Source of the DNA: CAWHYG01 sp963833505 | GTDB lineage: Bacteria > Eisenbacteria > RBG-16-71-46 > CAIMUX01 | NCBI GenBank assembly: GCA_963833505.1 | Contig: CAWHYG010000007.1 | Span: 1,240,001-1,304,000, forward strand | Reading direction: 5' to 3' | Length of the DNA: 64,000 nucleotides | Part shown: positions 15,237 through 26,191 of the stretch, in pieces | How positions within the stretch are numbered: the stretch's first letter is position 1 | Layout: each line of letters begins with the position of its first letter | The notes under the pieces: generated by a model | Told to the model about the DNA's origin: nothing | The model's input: only the letters and a program-made list of their open reading frames with translations | Databases searched by the model: none | Translations under genes and position numbers: made by a program

Positions 15237-17255
15237 TCAGGCGGCCGCGGAGCCTTCCTCGGCGCTGGAATCGTCCGGCGCGGCGTTGTCCAGATCCGGC
15301 GTGGCGCCGAAGGCCGACCCGTACTCCCCAGGGAACGGCAGGATCCGGCGCGGCCGGCCGCGGATGGGCAGGCTGATCTCGACCTTGGTTCCGCTTCCCG
15401 CCTCGCTCTGGACGTCCATGCGGCCGTCGTGCCGCTGGATGATGCCGAAGCTGGTCGAGAGCCCGAGGCCCCGGGTCCGCGAGCCCTTGGTGGTGAAGAA
15501 CGGGTCGAACGCGCGCCGGAGCACTTCGGGGGACATCCCGATCCCGTCGTCCTCGATGATCACCGAGGCGCTCGTCTCGTTCGCCTCCGTCCGGACGCGG
15601 ATCTCGCCTCCCCGCGCCATGGATTCCGCGGCGTTCAGGAACACGTGGCGCAGGACGTCGCGGAGGAGCGGCTCGGCCCCGAACATCATGGGCACCGGAT
15701 TCAGCTCCTGGCGAATCGCGATCGCGGGTCCGCCGGTCGGGCGGGCGGTCCGCCACCGATCCTCGAACTCGCCCGCCACCTCCCGGATCAACCCGACCAG
15801 ATCCACGTCGCCGAAGCTCAGGTCGACCTGTTCCCAGAAGTACTCCTGGAGCTGGCTGACCATGTCCCCGGCGCGCTTCGCCGACGACCGGATCACCTCG
15901 AGGCTCGGGCGGATGGACTCGAGCCCCGATCTCTGGAGCAGAAGCTGGGTCCGTCCCACGACCACCGCCAGGAGGTTGTTGAAGTTGTGCGCCACCATGG
16001 CGGTCATCTCCCCCATGGCACGGAGGCGCTCGCTCTGCACAACCTGCCGGAGGAGGCGCCGTTTCTCTCCGACGTCCGCCAGCACGAGCTCGACCGCCGT
16101 TCCGCCGCGGTAGCGGACGCCCCGGCCGCGCACCTCCAGCTCGACCGGACGCCCCGCGCGCGTCAGACCGGTCAGCTCCGCCCGGAATCCCTCCATGGTC
16201 TCCTGCGCGCGCCGGAAGTGGTCCCGCGCCATCCGGTGGAACTCGGGATGCACGATCTGCGTCCAGCGGAGGTTCTCCAGGATGGCCGCGTCCGGCGGAT
16301 ACTCGAAGATCCGGCAGAAGGCGCGGTTGGCGAAGGCCAGCCGGTCCTGCTCGAGAAGGACGAAGGCATCGGGGCTGCCCTCGACCAGAAGCCGGTACTT
16401 CTCGCGCGAGGTCGCCAGCTCCGCCGTCCGGCGTTGAACCTTGTCCTCGAGCGTCGCGTTGAGCGCGGTCAGCTCCTCCTTGGCGGCCAAGAGCGCCTTC
16501 TTCTGCCGATCGAGGGACTGCGCGGCGGAGGCGAATCGTCCGGCGAGCGTTTCGATCTCGTCGCCGGTGCGGATGGAGAGCCTGGCGTTCCAGGAGCCGC
16601 GCTCCAGGTCGGTGGCGGCGTCGACCAGAACCGCCAGCGGACGCGCCACTCGCGCCGCCAGCAGGTTGGACGCAAAGACCGCCCCCATGAATCCGCCGAG
16701 AGCGACCAAGAGGAGCAGAAGTCGGGTCACGAGCATGTCCCGCTTCAGCCTGGCCAGCGAAAGGCCGACCCGGATCGTTCCCCAGCGCTGGCCGCCCTCC
16801 TCGTCCTGCCGCACCGGCACCACCGATTCGACGACCTGGATCGTGCGACCATGGGAGTCCGCCAGGCTTTCGAACTGCGTGCGCGGCGCGTCGGCGTTCA
16901 AAGCTCGAAGATTGGAAAGACCCCCCAGCATCAGCCCCTGTCGATCGCGATGGCCGCTGAAGCCGGCGACCTTGCCTTCTTTGTCCAGGATGACCACGTA
17001 GGCGAGGTCGGGCTCCTCCAGGGTCGCGTCGGCCATCTGCTGCAGGGTCAGATCGTCGTAGTTGAGCAGGAACGGCCGCGCCACGGCCGCCAGGCTGAGC
17101 GACAGGGATCTCGCCCGAAGCTCGGTCTGGCGCCGGAGGGATCGGCTCATGTAAAGCTCGGCCAGAACCGACAAGACGCCGACCACCATCAAGACCACGA
17201 GTGAGAACACGAGCGTGAACCGGTGGGCGAGTTTGAGGTTCCTTGCGCGTCTCAT
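15237..17255 (-). CDS. Membrane sensor histidine kinase (HAMP-PAS-HisKA-HATPase)
   Basis: A 672-residue kinase. TM1 is at about 10-33, a periplasmic sensor segment of about 135 residues follows, and TM2 is near 175-200. HAMP is next (ARPLAVLVDAATDLERGSWNARLS), then a coiled coil, a PAS domain (about 285-400, LVEGSPDAFVLLEQDRLAFANRAF) and a HisKA-like phosphoacceptor H423 in MVAHNFNNLLAVV. The HATPase has N-box FLNAAESMARG, G1 EDDGIGM and G2 TRGLGLS. The C-terminal tail is acidic. ATG at 17255 overlaps the stop of the solute-binding lipoprotein as ATGA. No response regulator is adjacent, so the phosphorylation target lies elsewhere. Confidence 0.92.
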   Translation of the reverse strand: MRRARNLKLAHRFTLVFSLVVLMVVGVLSVLAELYMSRSLRRQTELRARSLSLSLAAVARPFLLNYDDLTLQQMADATLEEPDLAYVVILDKEGKVAGFSGHRDRQGLMLGGLSNLRALNADAPRTQFESLADSHGRTIQVVESVVPVRQDEEGGQRWGTIRVGLSLARLKRDMLVTRLLLLLVALGGFMGAVFASNLLAARVARPLAVLVDAATDLERGSWNARLSIRTGDEIETLAGRFASAAQSLDRQKKALLAAKEELTALNATLEDKVQRRTAELATSREKYRLLVEGSPDAFVLLEQDRLAFANRAFCRIFEYPPDAAILENLRWTQIVHPEFHRMARDHFRRAQETMEGFRAELTGLTRAGRPVELEVRGRGVRYRGGTAVELVLADVGEKRRLLRQVVQSERLRAMGEMTAMVAHNFNNLLAVVVGRTQLLLQRSGLESIRPSLEVIRSSAKRAGDMVSQLQEYFWEQVDLSFGDVDLVGLIREVAGEFEDRWRTARPTGGPAIAIRQELNPVPMMFGAEPLLRDVLRHVFLNAAESMARGGEIRVRTEANETSASVIIEDDGIGMSPEVLRRAFDPFFTTKGSRTRGLGLSTSFGIIQRHDGRMDVQSEAGSGTKVEISLPIRGRPRRILPFPGEYGSAFGATPDLDNAAPDDSSAEEGSAAA

Positions 17256-19066
17256 CGGCCGGCTCCCTCGCCCGCGTCGGTCCGGGCCTGACCCGCGCCG
17301 GACTGGCTTGGACCCGGCGGATTACCCCGGACGTGCCCGGGCGAGGCCACGCCGGGGCGCAACCACAACCGGTCGAAACGGGTCAGCGCGAAACCGAAGG
17401 GATTGAGCTCGATCCCTTCCACCGCCGGGTCCCAGGCGTAGGCCGTGGTCTCATGGTAGAGTGGGACCATCGGGACCAGCGAGAGCACGCGGGATTCGGC
17501 CTGACGATAGACCTCGAAGCGGCCCGGTCCCGGCGGCAGGCGCCGGCCGAGAGCGAGCAGGGAATCGACCGGAACGTCGGAGAAGGAGAAGAGGTTGTTC
17601 GACTCTCCGGTGTGGAACAGGAAATAGAGGAACGAATCCGGATCGGGCACGTCGGCCAGCCAGGTCAGCGTGAAGAGCGGAGCCTGCCCCCGCGTGATCC
17701 GGGAATCGAGCTCGGGCCAGGACACGCGGCGCGTGCGGATCGTGATGCCCACCTCCGCCAGCTGGGCGGCGAGGTGATCGGCCTCGAAGGGCGCGCTTGA
17801 GGTGCTGGTGTAGAAATCGATGGGCGGCAGAGGCCGGGACCGGCCGTAGCCGGCGGCCGCCAGCAGGCTTTGAGCCTGGGCCGGCGCGTATGGAAGCACC
17901 TTCGGAGTGGGCGAATACCCCCCCAGCACCGGCGGAATCACTCCGATCGCCGGCTCGCGGTCGGCGCCTTCGGGTGGGATCAACCGGGCGCGGTCGATGG
18001 CTTCGGCGATGGCCTGCCGCACTTCCAGCCGGTCCAGCGGCGGCCGGCTCGTGTTGATTCCAAGGAAGCTCACACTGACCTCGGGCGACCGCAGGATGCG
18101 ATAGCCGGCCACCTCGCCCACCAGCGCCCGATCGGCGGCGGGCAACGAGATGACATCGACGTCGCCCCGCATCAGCCGCGCGACCATGTCGGACGGGCTC
18201 GCGCCGGTGGCCGCCACGAAGTCCAGACTGTCCAGAAGCGCGGGCGTACCCCAATACGATTCGTTCCGGGCCAGGATGACGCTTCCGTCCGCGGCGCGGC
18301 GGACGAAACGAAACGGACCGGTTCCGATCGGATGGTCGTTCGGCAACTCGCCCGGCGCCAGCGGCGGCACGATGCCAAGGGAGTTCATGCACAGCACCGA
18401 CAAGAAAAAGCTGAGCGGCTCTTCCAGACGCAAGACCACGGTGTCGTCCCCCTCCGCCGAGACGCCGCGGATGGCCGGCGCCTTTCCGGCCTGATACTCG
18501 CGGGCGCCGTCGAGGCGCCGCAGATAGGTCTCCGCCAGACAGGGGCCCGGCCGCTCCGGGTCGAGCGCTCGCTCGATGGAACGAGCCACCGCCTCCGCGT
18601 TGAGCGGACGGCCGTCATGGAACCGCACGCCGGGACGAAGCGTGAACCGGTAGGTGCAGCCGTCGGCGCTGACCACCCAGGACGCGGCCAGACACGGCTG
18701 CACGCGCAGCTCGGTGTCGAAACGGACCAGACCTTCGTAGATCTGGTTGTCGATCACGCCTTCGTAGATGTCGTCGGCCAGGACCGGATCCAGCGTGGAA
18801 GGCGCCTCGTTCGCAATCCTGAGCGTCCCGCCCCGCCGCGGCTGGTCGGGCTGCGGCGGCAGCGCCTCCTTCGCCGGGCGCGAGCATCCCGGCGGGCCGA
18901 GAAGCGCCAGGAACGATGCGACCAGGAGGAGCGCGGACAGAATCCTCCTGGAGACCGTCCCTTCGGGAGCCGGCCCGGGCCAGGCGAGCCGGAGCGACGA
19001 GCCCCGGTTCTGCTCTGCTTCCCGCGCTCGGATTCCGAGAAGGGATCCGCTGTTCGAACCGTCCAT
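17252..19066 (-). CDS. Family 5 peptide/solute-binding lipoprotein
   Basis: About 604 residues. The lipobox-like site GPPGC follows a hydrophobic signal (ILSALLLVASFLALLG). The mature protein has the OppA/DppA-type fold with the family signature region GGTLRIANEAPSTLDPVLADD, and later AEAVARSIERALDP and VRQAIAEAIDRARL. These proteins bind oligopeptides, nickel or other small ligands for ABC importers. No permease or ATPase genes follow. Instead, the gene is joined to a histidine kinase by an ATGA overlap, which suggests a sensing partner. ATG at 19066 is the last methionine before the signal region, which then starts unusually late (about residue 40); the exact start is uncertain. Confidence 0.88.
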   Translation of the reverse strand: MDGSNSGSLLGIRAREAEQNRGSSLRLAWPGPAPEGTVSRRILSALLLVASFLALLGPPGCSRPAKEALPPQPDQPRRGGTLRIANEAPSTLDPVLADDIYEGVIDNQIYEGLVRFDTELRVQPCLAASWVVSADGCTYRFTLRPGVRFHDGRPLNAEAVARSIERALDPERPGPCLAETYLRRLDGAREYQAGKAPAIRGVSAEGDDTVVLRLEEPLSFFLSVLCMNSLGIVPPLAPGELPNDHPIGTGPFRFVRRAADGSVILARNESYWGTPALLDSLDFVAATGASPSDMVARLMRGDVDVISLPAADRALVGEVAGYRILRSPEVSVSFLGINTSRPPLDRLEVRQAIAEAIDRARLIPPEGADREPAIGVIPPVLGGYSPTPKVLPYAPAQAQSLLAAAGYGRSRPLPPIDFYTSTSSAPFEADHLAAQLAEVGITIRTRRVSWPELDSRITRGQAPLFTLTWLADVPDPDSFLYFLFHTGESNNLFSFSDVPVDSLLALGRRLPPGPGRFEVYRQAESRVLSLVPMVPLYHETTAYAWDPAVEGIELNPFGFALTRFDRLWLRPGVASPGHVRGNPPGPSQSGAGQARTDAGEGAGR

Positions 19067-19286
19067 GCTGGCGTCTCGATTCCGCGCCCTCTGCCGCGCG
19101 AGCTCCGGTGCTCGGATGCGCGCGCGCAGGCCCCGGGCCGTCCCCCCTGAGGTCGGCTCAACAAGACCGCCGCGCGGGACTTCCGGCCCGCCGGCTCGCA
19201 AGCGCCTCAACTCGGTACATGCATCGGCGGTGAGCCGGCGCTTCTTGACGCCAGTGGGCCCGGCTTGACCGGCGATGAGACGGCTC

Positions 19287-19472
19287 CCAGCCCGCACTAT
19301 TCATGAACCCCCTGCTGCGGCAGCGGATCTGCCCGTCATGACTGCGTTGCGCTTGCCCTCACTCCTCGACATACTGCAGGGAGTATGCCTGCGTCGTTCG
19401 GACCGCGCGCGCCTTGTCCTGACGGGCATCTCCGGTGCCTCGCGACGGGCGATCACGAATCATGCGGGCTGG
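19287..19472 (+). mobile_element. MITE-like element, 186 bp, copy 1
   Basis: Inverted ends CCAGCCCGCACTATTCATGA (19287-19306) and the complement of CCAGCCCGCATGATTCGTGA (19453-19472) match at 17 of 20 positions. A 32-base internal segment at 19424-19455 recurs exactly at 60301-60332 on the other strand, beside matching end sequences. No transposase is encoded and no clear target duplication was seen. This suggests a non-autonomous element mobilised in trans. Confidence 0.65.
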
Positions 19473-19553
19473 ATTCTGAAGCAGGTGGACCTGAATGGTG
19501 GTCCCTGGCCCCGACTGCTGGTCCCGGCTGGTGGCCTCGACCGATGAGCCGGA

Positions 19554-19625
19554 CTGGTAGACCTGACTCGTGGCCCTGACTGGTGGACCCGACTGGCGGA
19601 TCTGACGGGTGGATCTGATGGACTG
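19554..19625. repeat. 13-base degenerate minisatellite upstream of nadE
   Basis: Units such as TGGCCCTGACTGG, TGGACCCGACTGG and CGGATCTGACGGG follow one another up to about 20 bases before the nadE start. Divergence between units suggests an old array. Confidence 0.55.
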
Positions 19626-19644
19626 ATCCGGCCCGGGAGGCGGT

Positions 19645-21456
19645 TTGAGCGAAGTGCGAACCGGTTTTCGCCTGGCACTGGCCCAGATCAATCCGACTGT
19701 CGGCGCACTGCGGGAGAATCGGGACCTCCTGGCCGCCTGTCTGGAAGACGCGAGGCGGGAGCGCGTCGACCTCATCCTGTTCCCCGAGCTGGGCCTCACC
19801 GGATATCCCCCGGAGGATCTCCTCCTCGACCGTTTCTTCCTCGAGGCGGTCCGTCGCGAGCTGGAGACCTTGATCCCGCTGACCGGCGGGATGCTCGCCG
19901 TCATCGGCTGTCCGCTCCTTGAAGGCGGAGCCGTCCGGAACGCCGCGGCCCTCCTCTTGAACGGACGCCTCGTCGACACCTATGCCAAAGCGTCGCTTCC
20001 AAACTACGGAGTCTTCGATGAGAAGCGATACTTCCGGCCCGGCCTCCGGGGTCCCGTCTACCGCTGGAAGTCGCTCACATTCGGCTTGAACATTTGCGAG
20101 GATCTTTGGTCGCCGCAAGGGATTCCGGCGGTTCAGGCCGCGGCCGGGGCCTGCCTTTTCCTGAACATCTCGTCCTCTCCGTTCGACGCCGGCAAGGGGT
20201 GGCAGCGGCAACTGCTCCTGCGCCATCGAGCGCGCCAGCACGGCGCGGCCATCGCCTATGTGAACCTCGTCGGGGGGCAGGACGAGCTGGTCTTCGACGG
20301 CGAAAGCCTGTTCGTGGATGCCACGGGATGTCTCCGCGCCCGCGCTCCCCAGTTCCGCGAATGCCTGCTGCTCGTCGATGTGGTGGATTCCTGGCTCGAC
20401 CCGGCCCTTCCGGCGGAGGCGGGGGAGGATCTTCCGGAGGAGTTCGAAGAACCCCTGGCGGAGCCGATCGACGAGTTGGAAGGCCAGTTCTTTCCCGACA
20501 CGGTCGTGCTCGAGGCGGGGCCGGACACGTCATCCCATCGCAAGGATGACCGTGCGGCTGAATCATCCTCGAGCGCGCCGATCGCCGCGGGGATCGCGGA
20601 GAGGCTTGAGCCCGACGCCGAGGTCTACGCGGCTCTTCGGCTCGGGGTCCGGGACTACGTGAACAAGAACGGATTCCGGGACGTCGTCATCGGCCTGAGC
20701 GGCGGCATCGACTCCGCCCTCACCGCCGCCCTGGCCGCGGACGCCCTTGGACCGGAGCGCGTCCTCGGCGTCACCATGCCGAGCCGGTACAACAGCCCGA
20801 CCTCTCGCGCGGGCGCGAAGGAGCTGGCCCGGAGGCTCGGGATCCGGCTGCTCGAGATCCCGATCGAAGGCGTGTTCGACAGCTTCGAAGAGGCGCTGGC
20901 CCCGGCTTTCGATGGAGCGAAGCCGGACGTCGCCGAGGAGAACATCCAGGCGCGGATCCGAGGCGTGTTCCTGATGGCGCTCAGCAACAAGTGGGGCCAC
21001 CTCGTTCTCACCACCGGCAACAAGAGCGAGCTGGCCGTCGGGTACTGCACGCTCTACGGCGACATGGCGGGCGGGTTCGCCGTGATCAAGGACGTCCCGA
21101 AGACGCTGGTCTACCGCCTGGCCCGCTACCGCAACCGGATCGCGGCGGTCATTCCGGAGGATACGCTCGAGCGGCCGCCGTCCGCCGAGCTGCGGGAGAG
21201 CCAGACCGACCAGGATCTGCTTCCGCCCTATGAGGTCCTCGACGCCATCGTCAAGGCGCGGCTCGAGGACCGCGAGGATCCGTCCGACCTCATCGCCCGC
21301 GGATTCGATTCCCGCTGGGTGGAGACGGTCTACCGCTGGATCGATGCCGCGGAGTACAAGCGCCGCCAGGCTCCCCCCGGAATCAAGATCACGCCCCGGG
21401 CCTTCGGCCGCGACCGCCGCTTTCCGATCACGAATCGCTGCCGCCGGAAGGTCTGA
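19645..21456 (+). CDS. nadE: Glutamine-dependent NAD+ synthetase
   Basis: A 603-residue two-domain enzyme making NAD+ from deamido-NAD+, glutamine and ATP. The N-terminal nitrilase-type glutaminase has catalytic E48, K115 and C151 (FPELGLTGYPPEDLL, DTYAKASLPNYG, LNICEDLW). The C-terminal ATP pyrophosphatase domain has the P-loop LSGGIDSAL near 350 and TTGNKSELAVGYCTLYGDMAGG. The length is normal for the bacterial glutamine-dependent type. TTG at 19645 is the start: GGGAGG lies five bases upstream and no better ATG exists. The final bases are echoed twice just downstream as a tandem repeat. Confidence 0.96.
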   Translation: MSEVRTGFRLALAQINPTVGALRENRDLLAACLEDARRERVDLILFPELGLTGYPPEDLLLDRFFLEAVRRELETLIPLTGGMLAVIGCPLLEGGAVRNAAALLLNGRLVDTYAKASLPNYGVFDEKRYFRPGLRGPVYRWKSLTFGLNICEDLWSPQGIPAVQAAAGACLFLNISSSPFDAGKGWQRQLLLRHRARQHGAAIAYVNLVGGQDELVFDGESLFVDATGCLRARAPQFRECLLLVDVVDSWLDPALPAEAGEDLPEEFEEPLAEPIDELEGQFFPDTVVLEAGPDTSSHRKDDRAAESSSSAPIAAGIAERLEPDAEVYAALRLGVRDYVNKNGFRDVVIGLSGGIDSALTAALAADALGPERVLGVTMPSRYNSPTSRAGAKELARRLGIRLLEIPIEGVFDSFEEALAPAFDGAKPDVAEENIQARIRGVFLMALSNKWGHLVLTTGNKSELAVGYCTLYGDMAGGFAVIKDVPKTLVYRLARYRNRIAAVIPEDTLERPPSAELRESQTDQDLLPPYEVLDAIVKARLEDREDPSDLIARGFDSRWVETVYRWIDAAEYKRRQAPPGIKITPRAFGRDRRFPITNRCRRKV

Positions 21457-21560
21457 CCGCGGTCGCCCGGTCGCCCGGTCGCCCGATCACGATTCGCTGC
21501 CGCTGGAAGGTCTGACCGCCGTCGCCCGACCGCCCTGATCCCGAATCGCTGCCACCGGAA
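21426..21560. repeat. Tandem duplication of the 3' end of nadE
   Basis: The segment containing the last codons and stop of nadE (21426-21484) is repeated at 21485-21536, with a partial third copy from 21537. Each copy begins GATCACGAATCGCTGCCGCC or a close variant. Copies 1 and 2 differ at few positions. Confidence 0.8.
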
Positions 21561-21595
21561 TGCCGCCGGGGTCCCGCCGGAATCCCGCTGGAAGA

Positions 21596-22735
21596 TCAGA
21601 ACGGCGGATGCTCCACGCCGCGCTCCGTCACCCAGGCGGTGACCAGCGCGGCCGGCGTCACGTCGAAGGCCGGATTCCAGGCGGTGCCGGCGCGCGGCGC
21701 GATCCGGATTCCGCCCCACTCCAGCACTTCGCGGTCGTCGCGGCGCTCGATCGGGATGGCGTCGCCGCCGGAGAGGGACAGGTCGAACGACGAGCGCGGG
21801 GCCACCACGTAGAAGGGAACGCCGAAGGCGCGGGCGGCGAGAGCGAGCCCGAGCGTCCCGATCTTGTTCGCGGTGTCGCCGTTGGCCGCGATACGGTCGG
21901 CCCCGACCAGGCAGGCGTGGATCCTCTCGGTTCGCATGAGCCAGGCGGCGGCTCCGTCGCAATGCACCGCGTAGGGCACGCCGGCGCGCTCGAGCTCCCA
22001 GGTGGTCAGACGGGCGCCCTGCAAGAGGGGCCGCGTCTCATCCACGTGGACGAAGAAGCGCCGCCCGCGGCGCGCGCCCTCGAGCACGATCCCGAGGGCG
22101 GTGCCGCCCCCCGCGGTCGCGAGCCCGCCGGTGTTGCAGTGGGAAATCACGCGCGTGGGATTCGAACCGGGATCGGGCAGGAGCCCGAGCCCGTGTGCGG
22201 CCATCGCCTGCGAGAGAGCCAGATCCTCCTGGAGGATCCGCTCCGCTTCGTCCAGCGCCTCTTCGCGGAGGCGATCCAGAGGATCGGCCGGGCTCGAGCC
22301 GCCGCGGCCGGCGCCGGAATCCGTCGAAGGTTGCCGCCGGTCACTCCGGCCGGCGGCGCCGGAACCGCCCGGGCGCGCGGGCGGGTTCGCGGCGCATCGC
22401 TCCACCCGCGCCAGCACGCGTTCCGCCGCCCAGCGGAGGTTCACCGCCGTCGGCCGCGCGCGCATCAGGGCCTCGCCTTTCGCGCGCAGCTCCCGCATCA
22501 AATCCTCGATCGAACTCGCGTCGATCTCCCGCGCCGCCAGCGCAATTCCGAAGGCTCCGGCCACGCCGATGGCCGGCGCCCCGCGGACCGCCAGGACGCG
22601 GATCGCCTCGATCAGCTCGTCCACGCTTTCGAGATCGACGTAGATCTCCTCCAGGGGAAGGCGCCTCTGGTCAAGGATGCGGACGGCGCCGTCATTCCAC
22701 CGGACCGTCTCAAGGACAGGAGTCGTTTCGCTCAT
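21596..22735 (-). CDS. mtnA: S-methyl-5-thioribose-1-phosphate isomerase
   Basis: A 379-residue methionine-salvage enzyme converting methylthioribose-1-phosphate to methylthioribulose-1-phosphate. Diagnostic motifs are RGAPAIGVAGAFG, the catalytic-cysteine motif SHCNTGGLATAGGGTALG, the catalytic-aspartate motif GADRIAANGDTANKIGT, and NPAFDVTP. An insertion of about 35 Gly/Ser/Arg-rich residues near positions 118-150 is unusual for the family and lies between otherwise conserved helices. Its start overlaps the maf stop by four bases (ATGA). It is the last gene of the parvulin-recJ-relA-dtd-maf-mtnA operon. Confidence 0.95.
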   Translation of the reverse strand: MSETTPVLETVRWNDGAVRILDQRRLPLEEIYVDLESVDELIEAIRVLAVRGAPAIGVAGAFGIALAAREIDASSIEDLMRELRAKGEALMRARPTAVNLRWAAERVLARVERCAANPPARPGGSGAAGRSDRRQPSTDSGAGRGGSSPADPLDRLREEALDEAERILQEDLALSQAMAAHGLGLLPDPGSNPTRVISHCNTGGLATAGGGTALGIVLEGARRGRRFFVHVDETRPLLQGARLTTWELERAGVPYAVHCDGAAAWLMRTERIHACLVGADRIAANGDTANKIGTLGLALAARAFGVPFYVVAPRSSFDLSLSGGDAIPIERRDDREVLEWGGIRIAPRAGTAWNPAFDVTPAALVTAWVTERGVEHPPF

Positions 22736-23370
22736 CGCACCCGCCCGCCTTCCAGCTCGAGACAGATCCGCCGCAGCGCCGCCAGGGGCAGACCCATCAC
22801 GTTGAAGAAGTCTCCCTCGATCCGGGGGACGAAGATGCCGCCCCAGCCCTGGATGCCGTACGCGCCCGCCTTGTCCATCGGCTCCCCGGTGTCGAGGTAG
22901 ACGTCGAGATCCTCGGGCGCGAGACGCTCAAAGAACACGCGGGATGACTCCGCCGTGATCGCCCGCCGCCCGTTTGCGATCCGGATGAGGGCCAGACCGG
23001 TCCAGACGCAGTGCCAGCGGCCGCCCAGCCGGCCGAGCAGTTGCTTCGCATCTTCGCGATCGAGAGGCTGCTCCAGCACGTCGCCGTCGATCTCGACGAT
23101 CGTGTCCGCGCCGAGGCAGGCGTAGGCCCCTCCCCGTTCCGCGGCCGCGAGGGCCGCCAGCGCCTTGGACTCGGCGAGGCGCCGGACGTACGCCTCCGGG
23201 CTCTCGTGCTCGGCGCGGTTCCGCTCCGGAAGAGCGGTGGGAAGCAGGATCAGGGGCACGCGCAATCGTTCGAGCAGCTCGCGCCGCCGTGGAGACCTTG
23301 ATGCCAGCGCAAGCGGACTGCCGCGCAGGCCGAGCAATCGCAGACCGGGGCCGGGATCCGCTCCGCTCAT
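22732..23370 (-). CDS. maf: Maf-family nucleotide pyrophosphatase
   Basis: About 212 residues. The family signature LALASRSPRRRELL lies near the start. The catalytic/metal region has GADTIVEIDGDVLEQP and a C-terminal VMGLPLAALRRI. Maf proteins hydrolyse non-canonical or modified dTTP/UTP/CTP, acting as house-cleaning enzymes. ATG at 23370 is preferred over an in-frame ATG at 23451 because the latter would overlap the end of dtd and adds non-conserved residues. The stop overlaps the mtnA start. Confidence 0.92.
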   Translation of the reverse strand: MSGADPGPGLRLLGLRGSPLALASRSPRRRELLERLRVPLILLPTALPERNRAEHESPEAYVRRLAESKALAALAAAERGGAYACLGADTIVEIDGDVLEQPLDREDAKQLLGRLGGRWHCVWTGLALIRIANGRRAITAESSRVFFERLAPEDLDVYLDTGEPMDKAGAYGIQGWGGIFVPRIEGDFFNVMGLPLAALRRICLELEGGRVR

Positions 23371-23422
23371 GCCTGCCGCCTTCGTTTCCCCGGACGGTGC
23401 CGCAACCCGGGGCCGGATTCCG

Positions 23423-23950
23423 TCATGCCTGCCGCCTTCGCTTCCATGCACTGGAGTCCAGGAGAAGCGTGACCGGACCGTCGTTGACCATCTCGACCTC
23501 CATCATGGCCTGGAAGATCCCGGTCTCGGCCGGCGCCCCCAGGGCGCGGGCCTCGGCCACGAATCGTTCATAGAGCCTCTCCGCCTCCTCCGGCGGAGCG
23601 GCGTCGATGAAGCTCGGCCGGCGGCCCTTCACACAGTCTCCGAGAAGCGTGAACTGGGAGACGACCAGAAGGGAACCGCCCACCTCCCCGAGCCCCAGGT
23701 TCATCTTGCCCTCGGCGTCGCGGAAGATCCGGAGGCCCGCGCATTTCGCCGCCATCCAGGCGGCGTCGGCCTCGTCGTCCCCCCGCGCCACGCCGAGCAG
23801 CACCAGGAGCCCGAGACCGATCCGGCCCGTCACCCGACCCTCGACCCGGACCTCCGCCCGGGAGACCCTTTGCACGACCGCGAGCAATCCCGCCTCAGGA
23901 AGCGCCCGGTTCCGGCCCTGAGCAGCGCCTCCCGAAGGATCTGCGCTCAC
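23423..23950 (-). CDS. dtd: D-aminoacyl-tRNA deacylase
   Basis: Dtd removes D-amino acids mischarged on tRNA. The N-terminal core VVQRVSRAEVRV, the SQFTL motif (VVSQFTLLGD) and the cis-proline loop NDGPVTLLLDS are all present. The annotated start is a GTG at 23950, 18 bases after the relA stop. A TTG at 23887, closer to the usual Dtd N-terminus and behind a GAGGCGGGA leader, is an equally good start and would give a 154-residue protein nearer the family length of about 150. Confidence 0.93.
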   Translation of the reverse strand: MSADPSGGAAQGRNRALPEAGLLAVVQRVSRAEVRVEGRVTGRIGLGLLVLLGVARGDDEADAAWMAAKCAGLRIFRDAEGKMNLGLGEVGGSLLVVSQFTLLGDCVKGRRPSFIDAAPPEEAERLYERFVAEARALGAPAETGIFQAMMEVEMVNDGPVTLLLDSSAWKRRRQA

Positions 23951-23968
23951 GGCCGCGTCGCCGCCGGC

Positions 23969-26180
<2,212 letters not shown>

Positions 26181-26191
<11 letters not shown>

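Larger units (their letters stand above)
19067..19644. other. Divergent intergenic region
   Basis: The space between the leftward solute-binding lipoprotein gene and rightward nadE. It holds a MITE-like element and a 13-base degenerate minisatellite, described separately. Promoters for the two genes must lie here, but none matched the sigma70 consensus well. Confidence 0.5.

Noticed and set aside
19540..19640. Possible CRISPR array upstream of nadE
   Set aside because: Units are about 13 bases, contiguous and degenerate, with no spacers and no cas genes in the window.
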